DNA of 64,000 nucleotides from Dipetalonema caudispina (GCA_013365325.1 JABVXV010000002.1:62001-126000); one strand, 5' to 3'; shown: positions 1 through 15,607, counted from the first letter of the stretch. The notes: generated from the sequence alone by a model not told the origin. Made by a program: numbers and translations.

Positions 1-44
1 GCCTTCCTGACTTGATGAATATTTTGAGAATTCTAGTTTTTCAG

Positions 45-574
45 AAAATCGCAGAAGAGTACAATGTTGCAGTTTTTATCACAAATCAGATGACTGCAGA
101 CCCTGGTGCTGGAATGACATTTCAGGCAGATCCAAAAAAACCGGTTGGTGGGCACATTCTGGCCCATGCATCTACCACTCGTATCATGCTCAAGAAGGTA
201 TTATTTTTGACAATTCCTCTGATTTCGTAGGCAGGCTCGGAATTTTTTGGCTTTTGAAAGTGTTTGCTTACCTTATCAAGCAGAGCTTATTTTCCTCCTT
301 CTACACGTTTGGAACTTTCTTTAGCTATGTTTAATCTGAAATATAATCTAAAGCAGAATTGACTTCCAAACATCTCTATATCAGACATCTAAACCTCTCG
401 TTTCTGTATGCTGTAGCAATAATTTATAATTGTGTTTTTTATTGACGAATTACACTTAAATTTTAGGGACGAGGAGAAACAAGAATTGCAAAAATCTATG
501 ACTCGCCAGACTTACCCGAAAATGAAGCCACTTTCGCCATTGCTACAATTGGCATTATTGATGCGAAGGAATAA
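45..574 (+). CDS. dmc-1: DMC1 meiotic recombinase, C-terminal exons (partial)
   Basis: Last two exons, 45..197 and 467..574, of a RecA/RAD51-family recombinase; the 5' part lies beyond the left edge. Exon 45..197 follows a TTTTTCAG acceptor and ends at a GT donor; exon 467..574 follows TTTTAG and ends at TAA. The protein reads [20 protein letters not shown], then [26 protein letters not shown] and a final DAKE. The MTADPG loop and [10 protein letters not shown] are DMC1-type; RAD51 has NQVVAQVDGAAMF and GGNIIAHAST instead. DMC1 forms filaments on single-stranded DNA and catalyses interhomologue strand exchange in meiosis. This part carries the L2 DNA-binding loop and the end of the ATPase core. 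The exons join in phase 0 with no break, so the gene looks functional. Assignment to DMC1 over RAD51 is firm; the symbol is by homology. Confidence 0.93.
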
Positions 575-2273
575 GAGAGCATATTTAACCATATTAAGGA
601 ATCCAGAAGAATATACAGATGTGATTTTTGACATGTGTACGATATGTAGTTTTATTTGTTGTTGAAATACGTTAAGTCATGCACCGAAAGTTAACTGTTT
701 GATTATAATATCCTGTATCTATAAATTAATCGTTTTGGAAGAAGTTTTCTTCTCTTTTCTTAGAGACTATACTACTTTGCTTTCAAGCTCTTACGAAGAA
801 CAATGAAGTAACTGTACACCGGGACGGTCGTACCTCGCTTCCCCGAGTAATACTAACAGTGTTAACTATCAGCCATTTAGTTCACCCACCGTCGTCCAGA
901 TCACAGTTTAGATTACACGAACTATGAACTAGTTTCGGGATTTCAAAACAATGTACTGTACTTCGAAACTTCCATAACAGTCTTGCATACTACAATTTAG
1001 TCAGGTAAATTTAATCAACGTGGCAGAACACAATTTCTAAATTTTACTGTGGTTATTGATTATGTAATACAAAGAAAATGAGACTGAAACAAAAAGAAAA
1101 TTATTCTACGACATTTTACTGATGTCGAATTGCCGAAAAAATTCTGCGGTGATGTTTTAAAAGATAACTTAGGTTTAGAAACTATTCAAACTGATGCATT
1201 TTGACGAAAATTACGACTCGCAGAACGTACTATTTCCGTGATTGTATGGGATCAATGAAATAAAAACACAGTATTTTACGACCCGTATAATGGATGATAG
1301 CCTGAAATGAACTGTCCAGCTTAATACACAAACAAAGATTAATAAAATCTTTTCAAAATTTGTTAAATGGTTGAAAAAGTTTGAATTCAAACAAAACCGG
1401 AAAGCAAGATAAGGACTTTAAAAGTATTCCTGCACTTAATTAGGTGTGTCCAACTTCAATAATACAGTGGTTTAGATAAAACTGAATATAGGAGGGACCA
1501 GTAAGCCCAGTAAGGCATTCCATTCATGTTAGGAATAAGGAAAGCCTAGCAAAGGTATAGAAGCAATGCCTGAGCAGTATCGAAATGGTTAAACTAATTA
1601 AAAAGTATCTGCATAACAAGAATTACTATGAAAAAGCACTTACCAAATCATACGACTGATCGCTACTTTAGAATTCTATCGGACAGGCAAAATTCAACCA
1701 ATGGATCGACAAATTCGTGTATTAAATGGAGAGGGAGCAAATCTACTCACAATAAAAGTAGATCAAATGTATGATAAGGAATGTGGTGTTAATAAGTATT
1801 TAGTTACTACTAGTAATAAAAATAAGATCCATACAGTAATTCATTAAGATCGCTCACGTTTTCTCGGCAACATTCTTAATTCTCTGCAGTTACGTATCTG
1901 CACACAATTTTAAACTCGAAAGCGCCCAATATGAGTGATATGATTTTAGTAATAACTTAATTGTACATGAATTATTTACAAGGAATTAATTCTAAGATAG
2001 AAAACAATGAAAATTTCACCCAAGTAGAACATATTTATATTGAAACAAATGAAAGAATGCTTGACTGACCGACTTGGAGAAAAATACCGAAGAAAAGTGA
2101 CGATGTGGAAACTTGCAATAATTTCACAAAAATTTATGTAAAAGAAAACACTGCTTCATGAAGAACAGTAAAGTGAGCAAAAAGGATCAGAAGAGTGTAA
2201 ACGCTTATGTATGAGTAATGCAATCTATAATTGCAGGTAAAATAAATGTGCTTGCATGCGTGTGACGAAATCT
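575..2273. other. Intergenic region between dmc-1 and tpst
   Basis: About 1.7 kb between the dmc-1 stop and the convergent end of the sulfotransferase gene. It must hold the 3' UTRs of both. Reading all frames shows only short, stop-rich stretches and no recognisable domain or RNA gene. Confidence 0.5.
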
Positions 2274-5374
<3,101 letters not shown>

Positions 5375-5446
5375 CGCCAACAGTTTATGTCGTAAATTAC
5401 GTCTCCATGACAGATCTAAAATACAGATACCAATCATGCTATCCAT

Positions 5447-7395
5447 GATATCGCATAATATTGGAGATGATGAACAATTAAATTCACATTTATCTCAGTC
5501 ATTTTTATTATTTGATTTCAACTCTAGGCGGTAAAAATGTGCATATTCCTCATCAGTTAGTATGTTTTACTGGAAAACAAAAAAAAAAGAAAAAAAAGAT
5601 TAATTCGAGAGATTCCTCAAGTTTTAGCTTGAAAAAGTATAGCTTAAACACTGCCATAGCAACTGAAGAACTGTCTCACAATAAAGCTAATCCACAACAT
5701 CAAAATCAAATATTAATTCAGTCAAGTAGTTTATCATTGATATTTACATATATGGACATCCAACTATAAATAGAAAAACTTCTCCTTTTCATTCTATAAA
5801 TGGATAAAAAAATATTCTTTTTAATTCAAACAATTCTCCCTTTGTTTGTTTCTTTTAGAACATCCCTTCTATCAAATTTGTTAAGTGTACCAAATTAAGC
5901 AATTTGTATTATATTCAGCGGAAGATTGACTTTATCCCAAATAAACTATATATCCTACAAACTTGTCGAAGAGTAGTAATTGGGAATAGTTCCAAATCAC
6001 AACTGGCGTAATACGATGCAGAATCACACCATTAAATTGGGTTGATTTTTTAAAAATTGTTAATAATTATCTTCATTTCAATTCCTTCCCCTCTTTCCTA
6101 TTGCCTCTTTCTAAATTACCTCAATTAGTGCCCACTGCAAACAAGTTATACTCATCAACATTTAAATATAATTCAATTCAGGTCGTAAAGTTCTATATCC
6201 TCTTCACATCATGAGATATAGAAGTTTTGAGAAATTTGAACTTATTAAGACCAGAATTTGTTATTAAGCACCACTTTTGTCCGAGAAACATAGGAAAAAC
6301 ATCCGCACCACTGTCTCATATGGCGGATTAGCAGATTTCCTTTACTTGGATTCCCGATAAAGAAAATCATGAGTACCACTACTTGATAATGCCTATCTGT
6401 AACTGCCTCAGCCAGCCGATCTGATTTGTTGAAGATCGTTGAAGAAAAAAATGGAAAACTTTTTTCCTCTAGTCCCCCTTTCTCCTTTCAAATATAACAA
6501 ACGCGAAAAATTGGTCTTATCTTACTCTCATCACATCTTCTTTTATAAATATCAATGCCATTTCCTTAAAACAAGTAGATCTTTAATGCGTAAGCTTGAA
6601 AAAAAAAATATTCGGGAATTGAATTTTATGAACATTTAAGAAAAAATCAAATAACTAGGAAATAATATAAATACAAAAACTAAAGCTTGTTAGAATACAA
6701 CTTTCTTTTCAATTTAACGGAAAAAATATAAAAGAAAGACAAGGAAGTTATGAAATTGCAAAATATGTGGACTAAATTTATGGAAGCTGTTGATAAGAAA
6801 CAACTTGAAATAAGTAACTAAGTAAACAAATGCTTACCTGAACTTACTTTAGAGAACATGGAAGAGATTTACGAGTTCAAATCAAAAGTTTTTGGTGACA
6901 AACAAAAAATTCGATAAACAGATGAGTTTAGGAAAGAAATACTTTCTTCGTTTAATACTAAATTCATCCAAGAAGTGAATGAGCGGATAAAAAAGAAAGA
7001 AATGAAACTCAAGAAATAATTTTCACTGACTAATGAAATTCTGTTCCATTCTCCGATCACACCTCTCTTACAGTGTCAAAAACCTCAAATCTATTCGTTT
7101 TAATTATCAAACATTGGAAAACAAGTAATTCAAATTCTTTGTCAAAATACCACACCATAAATTAAGTAATCTCGTTTTTAAATATAAGCTGATTGATTAG
7201 CCAACGTTCATTTTTTGAGAGTTCATATTATCTAACAGAAACAGTGACAAGTTAACTAATAATTTTCGATCATTTCATTGATTGATTCGAACTACCGTTT
7301 CCAAAAGTCACTATACCACAAGGAATGATATCCAATTAAAAGCTATTTCTCAATAATGCAATCAAAAATGAAATAAAATGGTTTACTTCTAACAT
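5447..7395. other. Non-coding region 5' of tpst
   Basis: Upstream flank of the minus-strand tpst gene. Only short A/T-rich chance frames, one with a long Lys run near 5580, are visible. No domain, RNA gene or mobile element recognised. Confidence 0.45.
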
Positions 7396-7587
7396 CAGGC
7401 CATCGACAAAGTTGGTGTGACATACAGATGCCCAGAAACGTCAACAAATCAGTTCTGTTGTTATCGTCACTGTAGAAAAGAATGATGCGGCACAAATCAA
7501 TTCGATGTTGATGATTACCACATATGCCTGCAGAGACATCATTATAAATTCACCACCAACTATTATTGTTACTACGACAGAAAATGA
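7396..7587 (+). pseudogene. Cys/His-rich exon-like relic
   Basis: After a possible acceptor (ACATCAG, ending 7398), one plus-strand frame reads AIDKVGVTYRCPETSTNQFC followed by CYRHCRKE, then a TGA at 7483. It resumes in the same frame with CGTNQFDVDDYHICLQRHHY and ends TNYYCYYDRK before a second TGA at 7585. The spacing YRCP-x7-FCC-x3-C resembles secreted nematode Cys-rich modules such as the CX module; that link is from memory of the motif and is weak. The in-frame TGA and lack of flanking exons suggest a decayed gene piece, or a short exon whose splice sites I could not place. It could also be chance. Confidence 0.25.
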
Positions 7588-10500
7588 AATCTGGGAATGG
7601 GAGATTCTATATTAAGTGGTCGAACAATACTGATTAACTGGACTATAAGTCAGAAATGGCCTATAAAGTCATAACGTTGAATGACAAGAGACAAGGTTCG
7701 GTAAAATATATCAGATTTTTTGGGAATTGTAAATATTTGCTAATTTAAAATTGATTTAATGATTAGAAATTCACTTAACCTTTCTAGAAATGACTCTCAG
7801 ATAGGTACCTTACCCATGGCTTAATTATAACAGGAAGTTTCCAGAACCTCGGAATACATTTGATATCACAAACGATATCGATTCTTCACTTCAAGAAAAA
7901 CAAAATGATAATTTAAAAGCAACTTAAGGAAAGGGAAAAAAGAATGAAATTTAACTTATCCATAGTTCAACAAATAACACAATTAATTTCATTTTTAAAG
8001 TTTTTGAGAAAATCTCATTGCTTGCATTAAGAATGCCTATCTTTTAAAGTACCAACAAATACGGTTCTTTGCTGAGCAATTTTTTAATCAGTTTCTATCT
8101 GCAACAATGAAGAAAAGATCAAGCATGGGACTTGATCGGTTTGAATGATCAAAAGCTTCGTCATATCTCAATGATAACGTGATAGTACGTCGATAATCTC
8201 AATCAGTTACTAATAGTTCAGTGAGCACATCTTCACCAACCAACGAGTAGTAGCAAGGTTTCTGAACTATACTTTTTAAGCAAAAAAATATATGCCCTGC
8301 AGCGTTTCGCGCTATTTAACTGCTCCTATTTCTCATCTACATTGATATATAATATAATGAACAATTTGAAGAAATTCAAAGCGTAACCATTTATCAGAAA
8401 TCGGAAAAGAAAGATGACACAGAGTAGAATTATTATGGAGTGTATGTTAACATATAAAGATTGAAATAGAGCTATTATGGTGGTAGAAATAACAATGAAC
8501 ATCCATCAAGAATGAAAAATGCAACGACGGGATACTTGGGGGGAGAAGATATAATCCATGAAGTATGATAAGAAGGGAATGACTGTTGATAACAATCTCT
8601 AACAATCAAACTAATTACCATTTGCGGATATATTGAAAATATGGAAGATCTAATGGCAATTAGTCCAAATATCACTCGAGAGAAATTCACAGTTAGATCA
8701 CTTCCATTTTCTATTCACAGATGTTTCTACATGTTTACCAATTGAAGTACAGCAAAGAGACATGAAAAACGAGATATAGCTTCTCTGCCTCTTTTTACTA
8801 TCAGAGACAATCTATCTCATGGAATTTGTCACAGCCAGCTTCATATCATTTCAAATTAAAACTATTCTCTTCCTCATCCCCGAGAAAAATAATTTAAAAA
8901 TACCCGCGCTTTGTAATAAACGAGTTTATTGCCACCATTAACACAAAAACTCTTCATCCTTGCATTTAATCGAACACTGATCCAACTAAAGCCCTCTGAT
9001 CCAAAAGTTTTTCACTACTAATAAGTGAAATTTAAGTTGAATAACAAATAAAACGAATTAATTTTGCCACTATCTAAGCACAAAATGATATAATGCTTAA
9101 TTTACAAACACAACAATATGAATGACCCTAAAAAAGAAACATAACGGATAAAATTCTTGTCCCTACTGACCTATACAACGTTATATTGAAAATCCAATTG
9201 TTCAAAATGTTTTCAAAAAAAAAAAGCAATGGAGGCTTAGGACATGAACTAATGATAACATTTCAAAAAATTCTTCATCTTTCTCCTCTGAAAAATTGAA
9301 TTTTTTAAAATAATTTATGGAAAAACACATAAAAAGACATTAGTTAACCGATATCGTTATAACCAGCTGAGCCTTCCAAAAAAATTTACCTTTTTAAAGA
9401 CTTGCACCTCCATCAAATATCTATTCTAATTGCTCATTTATCTCGAAGTGCCACTTATTTGTTCATCCATCTTATTCTTCAATTTCGCCTAGATGAAAAA
9501 TATTTCTTGCCTTTCATTATTTTACCTAAAAACAATACAATTAACTAACTTTCTTGTGGTATGCCGAACAATCCATTAAATATATGCCATTTTGAATGAA
9601 ATGCTTTCTTTTTCATTCAAAGCAGAGTAAATAATGAGCACAACTAATTAATAAAAAAGTATTTAAAGAGCAAATGATAAGGAAGTGGATAATTCAAGTC
9701 TTTTTTGGAACGATACAGCCTCACAACTGTAAAATTATTATTGTGAAACCTTCTGTCATCACATTATGAATAGTAGCATAATTAAAAATCTTTGCTTCCC
9801 AATCAATCCACAAGTTTATTCTACCTTATAATAACCGTACATTATCAATTTTCTTCTAGGAAGACTTCAAGTAAGAAATATTTTCGCATGTGAATTTCGA
9901 AATTCATAATCCCAAGTTCCATTCCATTTTTACAAAGTACCATAAGTAACTAATTTATTTGTTGGCTTTATAATCAACACGGTTAAAGCATTCCTAATCT
10001 GAAATAATTAGTAAGTCTACGAAACTAGCAGAAAGTGGAAATTCATTCCACATTTGCAATAATTATTGATGAGCACATAAAGCGGATTACTTGAAGTATA
10101 ATAATGAAAGTTAGCATAACAGGAGTGTTCTCAAATAGTTTGATAATTTAGAGTGCCCTATTTTTGCTCCCTTTAACCAATAATCCTTTCAAAGTTTTAA
10201 CTCCTATCAAAAATGTTCGATTTCTTGTCCAATTATTGAGATAGTGCTCAATTTCACATGGGATATTCTATTTCGTTGGAAAAATGTTTCACGAATTATG
10301 AAAGTTTTCGTTGTGTTAAACAAGATTTGATGATACAGGTAGCGCATGAGTTAGAACCGTGAAAGATGAACACGTTTTCAAGAAATAACCATTAAAAAGG
10401 TAAAGCTATTGCCAATAGGCTAGTATATCTATTATTAACTTACAACAGGTGTATTAGAAACTAATCGAAGCATTCAATTTGTATGTCGATAACTTAAGAT

Positions 10501-11500
10501 TAAGTAAGATTATAGCATCAGAAAAGTAAAACCACATGGGAAAGGATGGAGGTCAAATGAAAAGGACAGAAATAATTAAGAAACAACAAGGAAAGATTTC
10601 CTGGGCTTTATGTTCTCATTGGACAATGAAGAGCCAGCTTTATAAAACGTCAAAAGTAATGTGATATGTTAAGAAATAGAAGCGATAAAACAGAACAAAC
10701 ACCCAGTCTACTACTTCCACGATCTTTGTAGCCAATAAAATAAAAATCTACCATAATACTTAAATCTGGCAAGTTTTTGCCAGCAACACTGAACGAAATT
10801 GGAAATACTCGGAGACCCGACAATCTCAAGGAAAATTATGTGACAACTTTCTGGAAAAATCCATCCTCTCATCATAAAAAAATTAAAAAACGAATGACAG
10901 CACTTAAACCATCAATCCAATACTTATATTTCGTCCTTCATGAAATAAGTCACACCAAACTTCTGCCGCTTTCAGCATCTCATATGATGGATTTTGTTCT
11001 TGTTATAGCATAAAACATAATGTATCCTACCATCTTTCAACAGTGCACAGATGTTTTTATAAATCAAAAAGTGGAAGAAAACTGGAACCATATTCTTCAT
11101 TTGGAGCTTTCAATTTTTTAATCCAAACGACAAGGGAATATAAATAATGCAAATTAAATAAACTCAGAAAATATTTTCGGTAAATTATAACAGATTCTCA
11201 TACTGAAAAAAGAACAATCATCAAAAAAGAAATTAATTCCTATGAAGATTTCGGATTCTACCATAGGTTAACAGAATCGATGAATTGCTACCCAAGTATA
11301 AAAAGGAAACATTGGCACTTACTCCTTCATCAATTCGAAAACCAAAACGTACAGTGCATGTCAAATAACATTTAAAAACAAATTAATGTAATGAGGGAAA
11401 GATTAATGCCGTCATTTGCACAACTATTTACACAAACAATTCCAGAAACTTTATTTTAACAATTTCTAGGCCTTCATATACAGCTATAACAGCATTTCAG
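7588..11500. other. Gene-poor region
   Basis: About 3.9 kb of A/T-rich sequence with many short poly-A and poly-T runs. Frames of 60-80 codons occur (for example 10777..11013 +, 8475..8690 -), but none shows a domain, and none has convincing splice partners. I see no RNA gene or transposon ends. Confidence 0.4.
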
Positions 11501-11686
11501 TTGGACTGTGTAACAACACATAAAAACAACTATACAAACTTATCAGTTCGTGAAAATCAAAATGAAGCTCGAATCGTTGTTTACTCTGCAACTGAAGATA
11601 ATTTTAAAGATTTTTGGGCAAATAATCACATCGTATGCAAAGTACCATTAAAAGCGGTGAACGATTTTACTACTTTTATCGGATGA
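11501..11686 (+). pseudogene. Tyrosine-phosphatase-like exon relic
   Basis: A single exon-like frame follows a good TTTCAG acceptor (ends 11500) and runs 61 codons to a TGA. It contains KNNYTNLSVRENQNEARIVV and, later, ANNHIVCKVPLKAVNDFTTF. This order resembles the start of nematode protein tyrosine phosphatase domains: KNRYxDVxCxDxTRVxL, then IHANYVxC, then PLxxTxxDFWxMI. The match is partial and no following WPD, HCSAG or other catalytic exon is visible before taf-7 begins on the other strand at 11875. If the reading is right this is a fragment of a lost gene, not an enzyme. Base composition and codon use look coding; the family call is inference. Confidence 0.3.
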
Positions 11687-11874
11687 AAATACAATCGTAA
11701 GTAAGCTGAAAGACAGTAAGTAACATATTTGTTCAAAAATACAGTAATTTCAGCACCACATAATAATCCGTAATACTAAAAAACGTTAAATGTGTAGCAA
11801 TGAATAAAGGGTTAGGACTGAACAAATACTACTTACGTACAACTACATTGATGTCATTCGAATTCTCGAAGCTA

Positions 11875-13238
11875 TCAACTATCTCTAGAATTATGTTCCA
11901 GAACGGCAAGAGGTGCAACCTCCTTCACTGACGCTTCATCGTCTGAATTGCTTATTTCTCCAAGAACAAGAGCTTCCATAGGAACTGAAGGAGTGTCCAC
12001 TTTTTTAGTATCTTCCTCAGGAGTAACAATCTAAATTTGTAAATAAATGAGATCTACAGACTCGAAGACTTGATTCTCTCTATAAAAGTAGGCGAAAATG
12101 CACAGTTAAACCTACTTCCCATCTACTCGAAGTGGCTTCAATATCAGCCCTCAGGAGACGTTTGAGCTCACGTTCAACCTCAGGTGCGTCCATATATTTT
12201 TTCTTTTTCGTTTTACGGAAACGTCGCTTCCTTACACTTTTCATTGGCGGAGTGACTGAAACGAACTGAACAATTATCAGTAAGGAATTTATAATTTGTT
12301 TAAGCATATTCCGTCCGGACTTTTTTCTTAAAATATTCACAAGTAAAAAGAAAGTATGAAAAAAAAGCTCACGTCCATGAGGCCATTGCCACATTTTATC
12401 ACGTTTCGATTTTGATACATCACTTTGAAGCGATGTTTCTGTGATAGGTTGTAAATCATGCGAACAGATCATAATCTGAGATGCGTCCGCAACCTTATAA
12501 ACATTTTTTTTATCGATAGTTTTCATCACCTACAATTTGAAAACAATCAAAAAAATGAAAGAAAAACAACCAATAATAGGAAATAGATATCAATTAAGAT
12601 ATTCACCATTTACAGAATAATATTTAAGTGTCGATCGTCTAGTGAGAACAAAATTATTTGATTCCAACAATATACAAAACAAGTTCCAGTAGATTTAGAT
12701 TTCTTTCTGCTGGACTCACTACAATGTAAACTATAAAAGGAAATCCAAAGGATTATTAACGACGATCGCTTCATGCATATATCATTGATAAAAGCATGCA
12801 TGCAAATGCGTATACCTACATCATTTTCATTCATTACAAACAAGTGTCAGTTTTATCATATCATTGTATCTCGCAAAAGGTTATCTGAGTAACTAACCTC
12901 AACGACACAAGGTAGATCAAACAACCTTGCAGACATGACTTGTTGCTGAAATTGTACGGTTGCATTTCGCATATCTGGTTGAAATCCAATGGCAAGATCA
13001 TTGTCGCCAGATTCATCAATCATTTTTCCTGCAGTTAGGGTATCTCTCTCTCTTCGTTTTTAAAAAAAGAAAAATAATATTACTAGACAAAAAATTGACA
13101 AAGCTTACTGATTTTTGTAGCGACATTATCAGGAAACCTAAGAATAATATGATTTTCCCAATCCTGCACTTCTTCTGCTACATCGACAACACGCTGAGGT
13201 ACCTTTTTAGCCAATATTCTTGATGATCCCGCGGACAT
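11875..13238 (-). CDS. taf-7: TFIID subunit TAF7 (TAFII55 family)
   Basis: General transcription factor subunit that binds TAF1 and restrains its activity until initiation. Five minus-strand exons: 13109..13238, about 12898..13049, 12373..12529, 12116..12255, 11875..12030; 244 aa. Landmarks: ENHIILRFP (family ENQFILRLP), [12 protein letters not shown] then [20 protein letters not shown], the joined [14 protein letters not shown] segment, [20 protein letters not shown] and the closing SSRWE (family TRWE). After this the tail is short and acidic ([14 protein letters not shown]), without the long coiled coil of the vertebrate protein. The acceptor of exon 2 sits in a GAGAGAG run and is the least certain boundary; the one chosen keeps frame. 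Start ATG at 13238. It is divergent from the zinc-finger gene at 13560, with 321 bp between the two ATGs. Confidence 0.9.
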
Positions 13239-13559
13239 TGTACAGCAGATGTGTTCGTTGCTAAGATTTGCTTGATATGATATAGATAAAACATAAATAC
13301 AAATCAAAAGAGATCTTATCCTTACTCTCATCTATCATTTAATGATCTTTTATTGGATTTTAACCAAATATGAAAGAAATCAAATGATCATCCTGATGAA
13401 CCGATCAAGGAAATGCTGGGTACGAGGTCCAATTCACCTTGCTTATATCCTTCATCACAGCTAAGTAACGGTTGGTCGATGAGCAATGCGAACAGGTTTG
13501 GAGTCATTTTGCGGACGTGAAATCACCGCGATACGATGATGATACGTTTCAGGTGAAGG
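13239..13559. promoter_or_regulatory. Shared divergent promoter region, taf-7 / ZNF830-like
   Basis: The two start codons face away from each other with only 321 bp between them, so both promoters must lie here or overlap. The plus-side gene has a TTTCAG acceptor at 13547-13552, seven bases before its ATG, which fits spliced-leader addition. No TATA box or named factor site is claimed. Confidence 0.45.
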
Positions 13560-14872
13560 ATGCATGCAGCTTCGTGTTCAATGAAAGCTCCTTCAGCGAT
13601 TGCGAGAAATTTGGAAAATGGTTCTCTTCTTTGTATTATTTGTAATACACAGGTTGGTCCTCGATTCTTACTTTACTAGCAGAAGTAACGAGAGATTTCT
13701 GATCAAAGAGCGATCAGTTAAATTGTTCAAAATTTTAAGGTGAAGAGTAAGTTATGGATAGCTCATTCGAATGGTCGAAAACACCGAGAAAATGTTGCCA
13801 GTTTCAAGAAAGCAACAACAACCAATACTATTCCATCGAAGCGAAACTCCGCAGAGCCGACCACATCTTACTTGACTTCACCTTTGAAAAAATTAAAAGG
13901 TTTAACGTGTTCTTCTGTTTGATTTGCTTTCACTAAGACATTGGACTTTTTAATCGTACTGTTTTCTTTTTTACAGTGGATGTGGAGGAGTCTACTTCGA
14001 AAGATCTTAACGAAAATACTCCCTGGGAGAAAGGTTCGATGTCAAAAGTAATAGAAAGCAATGCGGTACATGGTCAAAAGAAAAATGTTATCAAAGGAGT
14101 ACCTGAAGGTTTCTTCGAAGACGAAAAATTGAACAGCAGAGTAAGCTAACATTGCAAATAAATCGCTGTTTTTATTTGAAATTATTAAAATTAATGAATA
14201 TAAGAACAAAACGAATGCATCACTTTCTACATACCCAAGACTACACAATTCCTGAGTAGGACATAATTCAAGCAGAATTTATACCATCTTCAATTTAACA
14301 CGTATAAACAACTTTATTGTTTTTCTAAGATCTAATCTCTGATTTTAAAGGCACTTAATTTGAGCATTTTGATGCTTCAAACTGTATATAAAAATACATC
14401 TGCCCGTTTGTGGAACTACCACTAAGTTGTGATTTTTAGGTTATCGACACCATAGAAAAGCAAGCAAATATAGAACAACAGTATGCAGATTTCATGAGAG
14501 AGTTGGATGAAGCGAAGCAGGAGGAAGAACACCGCGAAGAAAATGAAGAATATGTGGTCGCTATTGAGCATGATATCGAACTCATTGATGAGCAGGTATA
14601 TTGCTGTCTTGATAACTTATGATTCCAAAATTTTGCTGCTCTTGTGCATCTCTGAATAGTTAGAATTCCATACACAGCTAGTTAACTTTGCTTAACCTAT
14701 TTTATAGATTGACCAATGGAAACGAGTAAATCGGCTGGAACTGCGACGAGATAAACTGTACAGCACGGTTGCTGAGAAAAACGAAAAACGTACCGAACCA
14801 GTGATTATGAGACAAATGAGCGATGATGACTCTGATGTTGATCTTACAGGATGGAGGAATAAAGGCATTTGA
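13560..14872 (+). CDS. ZNF830/CCDC16-like zinc-finger protein
   Basis: Nuclear C2H2 protein of the ZNF830 family, which is tied to spliceosome complexes and genome stability. Exons 13560..13652, 13740..13899, 13977..14140, 14440..14595, 14708..14872; 245 aa. The finger spans the first intron: ENGSLLCIICNTQ, then VKSKLWIAHSNGRKHRENVA, giving C-x2-C and H-x5-H as in the family. The C-terminal half is equally diagnostic: KGVPEGFFEDEKLNSR (human EALPEGFFDDPEVDARVR), an acidic coiled-coil ending IEHDIELIDEQIDQWKRV (human GEIDEQIECYRRV), and a terminal LTGWRNKGI (human WRVKGALL). The middle is shorter than in human (372 aa). Start chosen at the first in-frame ATG after the TTTCAG acceptor; a second Met lies 7 codons on. 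Confidence 0.85.
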
Positions 14873-15607
14873 TCCTCAAGTTTAATGCCTGATTAGGATA
14901 CTTTCTCCATATAGTCTTTATATGCGCCTTTGATTGAATCACTGAGGGTTTATCAATACTCATTAAACAGAGAAATGGCATCAAAACCATTTCTACGTGA
15001 GATGGTTATTGACAGATCCATTCTTGTAATAAGGTAATAAAACTCTGCTGTTAACGAAATCTGAATGGCAGTTGGAAAGTAATATCTAACAAGAGAAAAA
15101 AAAAAACGTAGTTCCAATGTTCTGATAATTTTTGGATCTTCTAATTCCACTGCCAATGAATTTAAATGCGGCTAGGATGATTTTAAGACAATGAGCAGCT
15201 TCTGAATGCTTCGAAGATTCAAATTCTCCATTCAAGTGTTTCCCAGTTTAATTCTTTCATAAAATCCAGAACTGGAATATTAAACAACAACAACAGTATG
15301 TACATAACACTGAATGTTCACAAGAGATCGAAAAATCGTGGACGGGATATGACTAAATTTTGATTCTCACAACAAACTCCACTCCAATGAACTCTTATGA
15401 GTTATCCTAGAACAATTAAGGGAATAACCCATATGTCATTCAAGCTATAATACTTGTTACGCTATATTGATGTGAGCCTCATCATTCAGGCTATAATATT
15501 TTATGTTGTATTATTGTGGGCCTCATACTTCCTCAATTCAAGCAATGGAATGACAAATTTTGTCAGCAAGATACTATATTACTTGCCTATCATGCAAAAG
15601 GATAAAA
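14873..15607. other. Convergent intergenic region with an imperfect tandem duplication
   Basis: 3' flanks of the ZNF830-like gene (+) and the NADAR gene (-). The only structure seen is an imperfect duplication of about 45 bp at 15437-15526. No gene recognised. Confidence 0.5.
15437..15526. repeat. Imperfect tandem duplication, two units of 46 and 44 bp
   Basis: Both units start CATTCA(A/G)GCTATAATA and end GTG(A/G)GCCTCAT; the middles have diverged and differ by two bases in length. It lies just past the 3' end of the NADAR gene. Confidence 0.75.

Noticed and set aside
1200..1420. Faint mariner-transposase-like reading (VWDQ ... VFYDPYNG) in the dmc-1/tpst gap
   Set aside because: Only a few residues fit, stops are frequent, and no inverted terminal repeats or DDE motif are visible.
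13439..13634. Open frame DEQCEQVWSHFADVKSPRYD ... upstream of and across ZNF830-like exon 1
   Set aside because: It lacks an ATG, ends in TAA, and the alternative frame over the same exon gives the conserved zinc-finger Cys pair.
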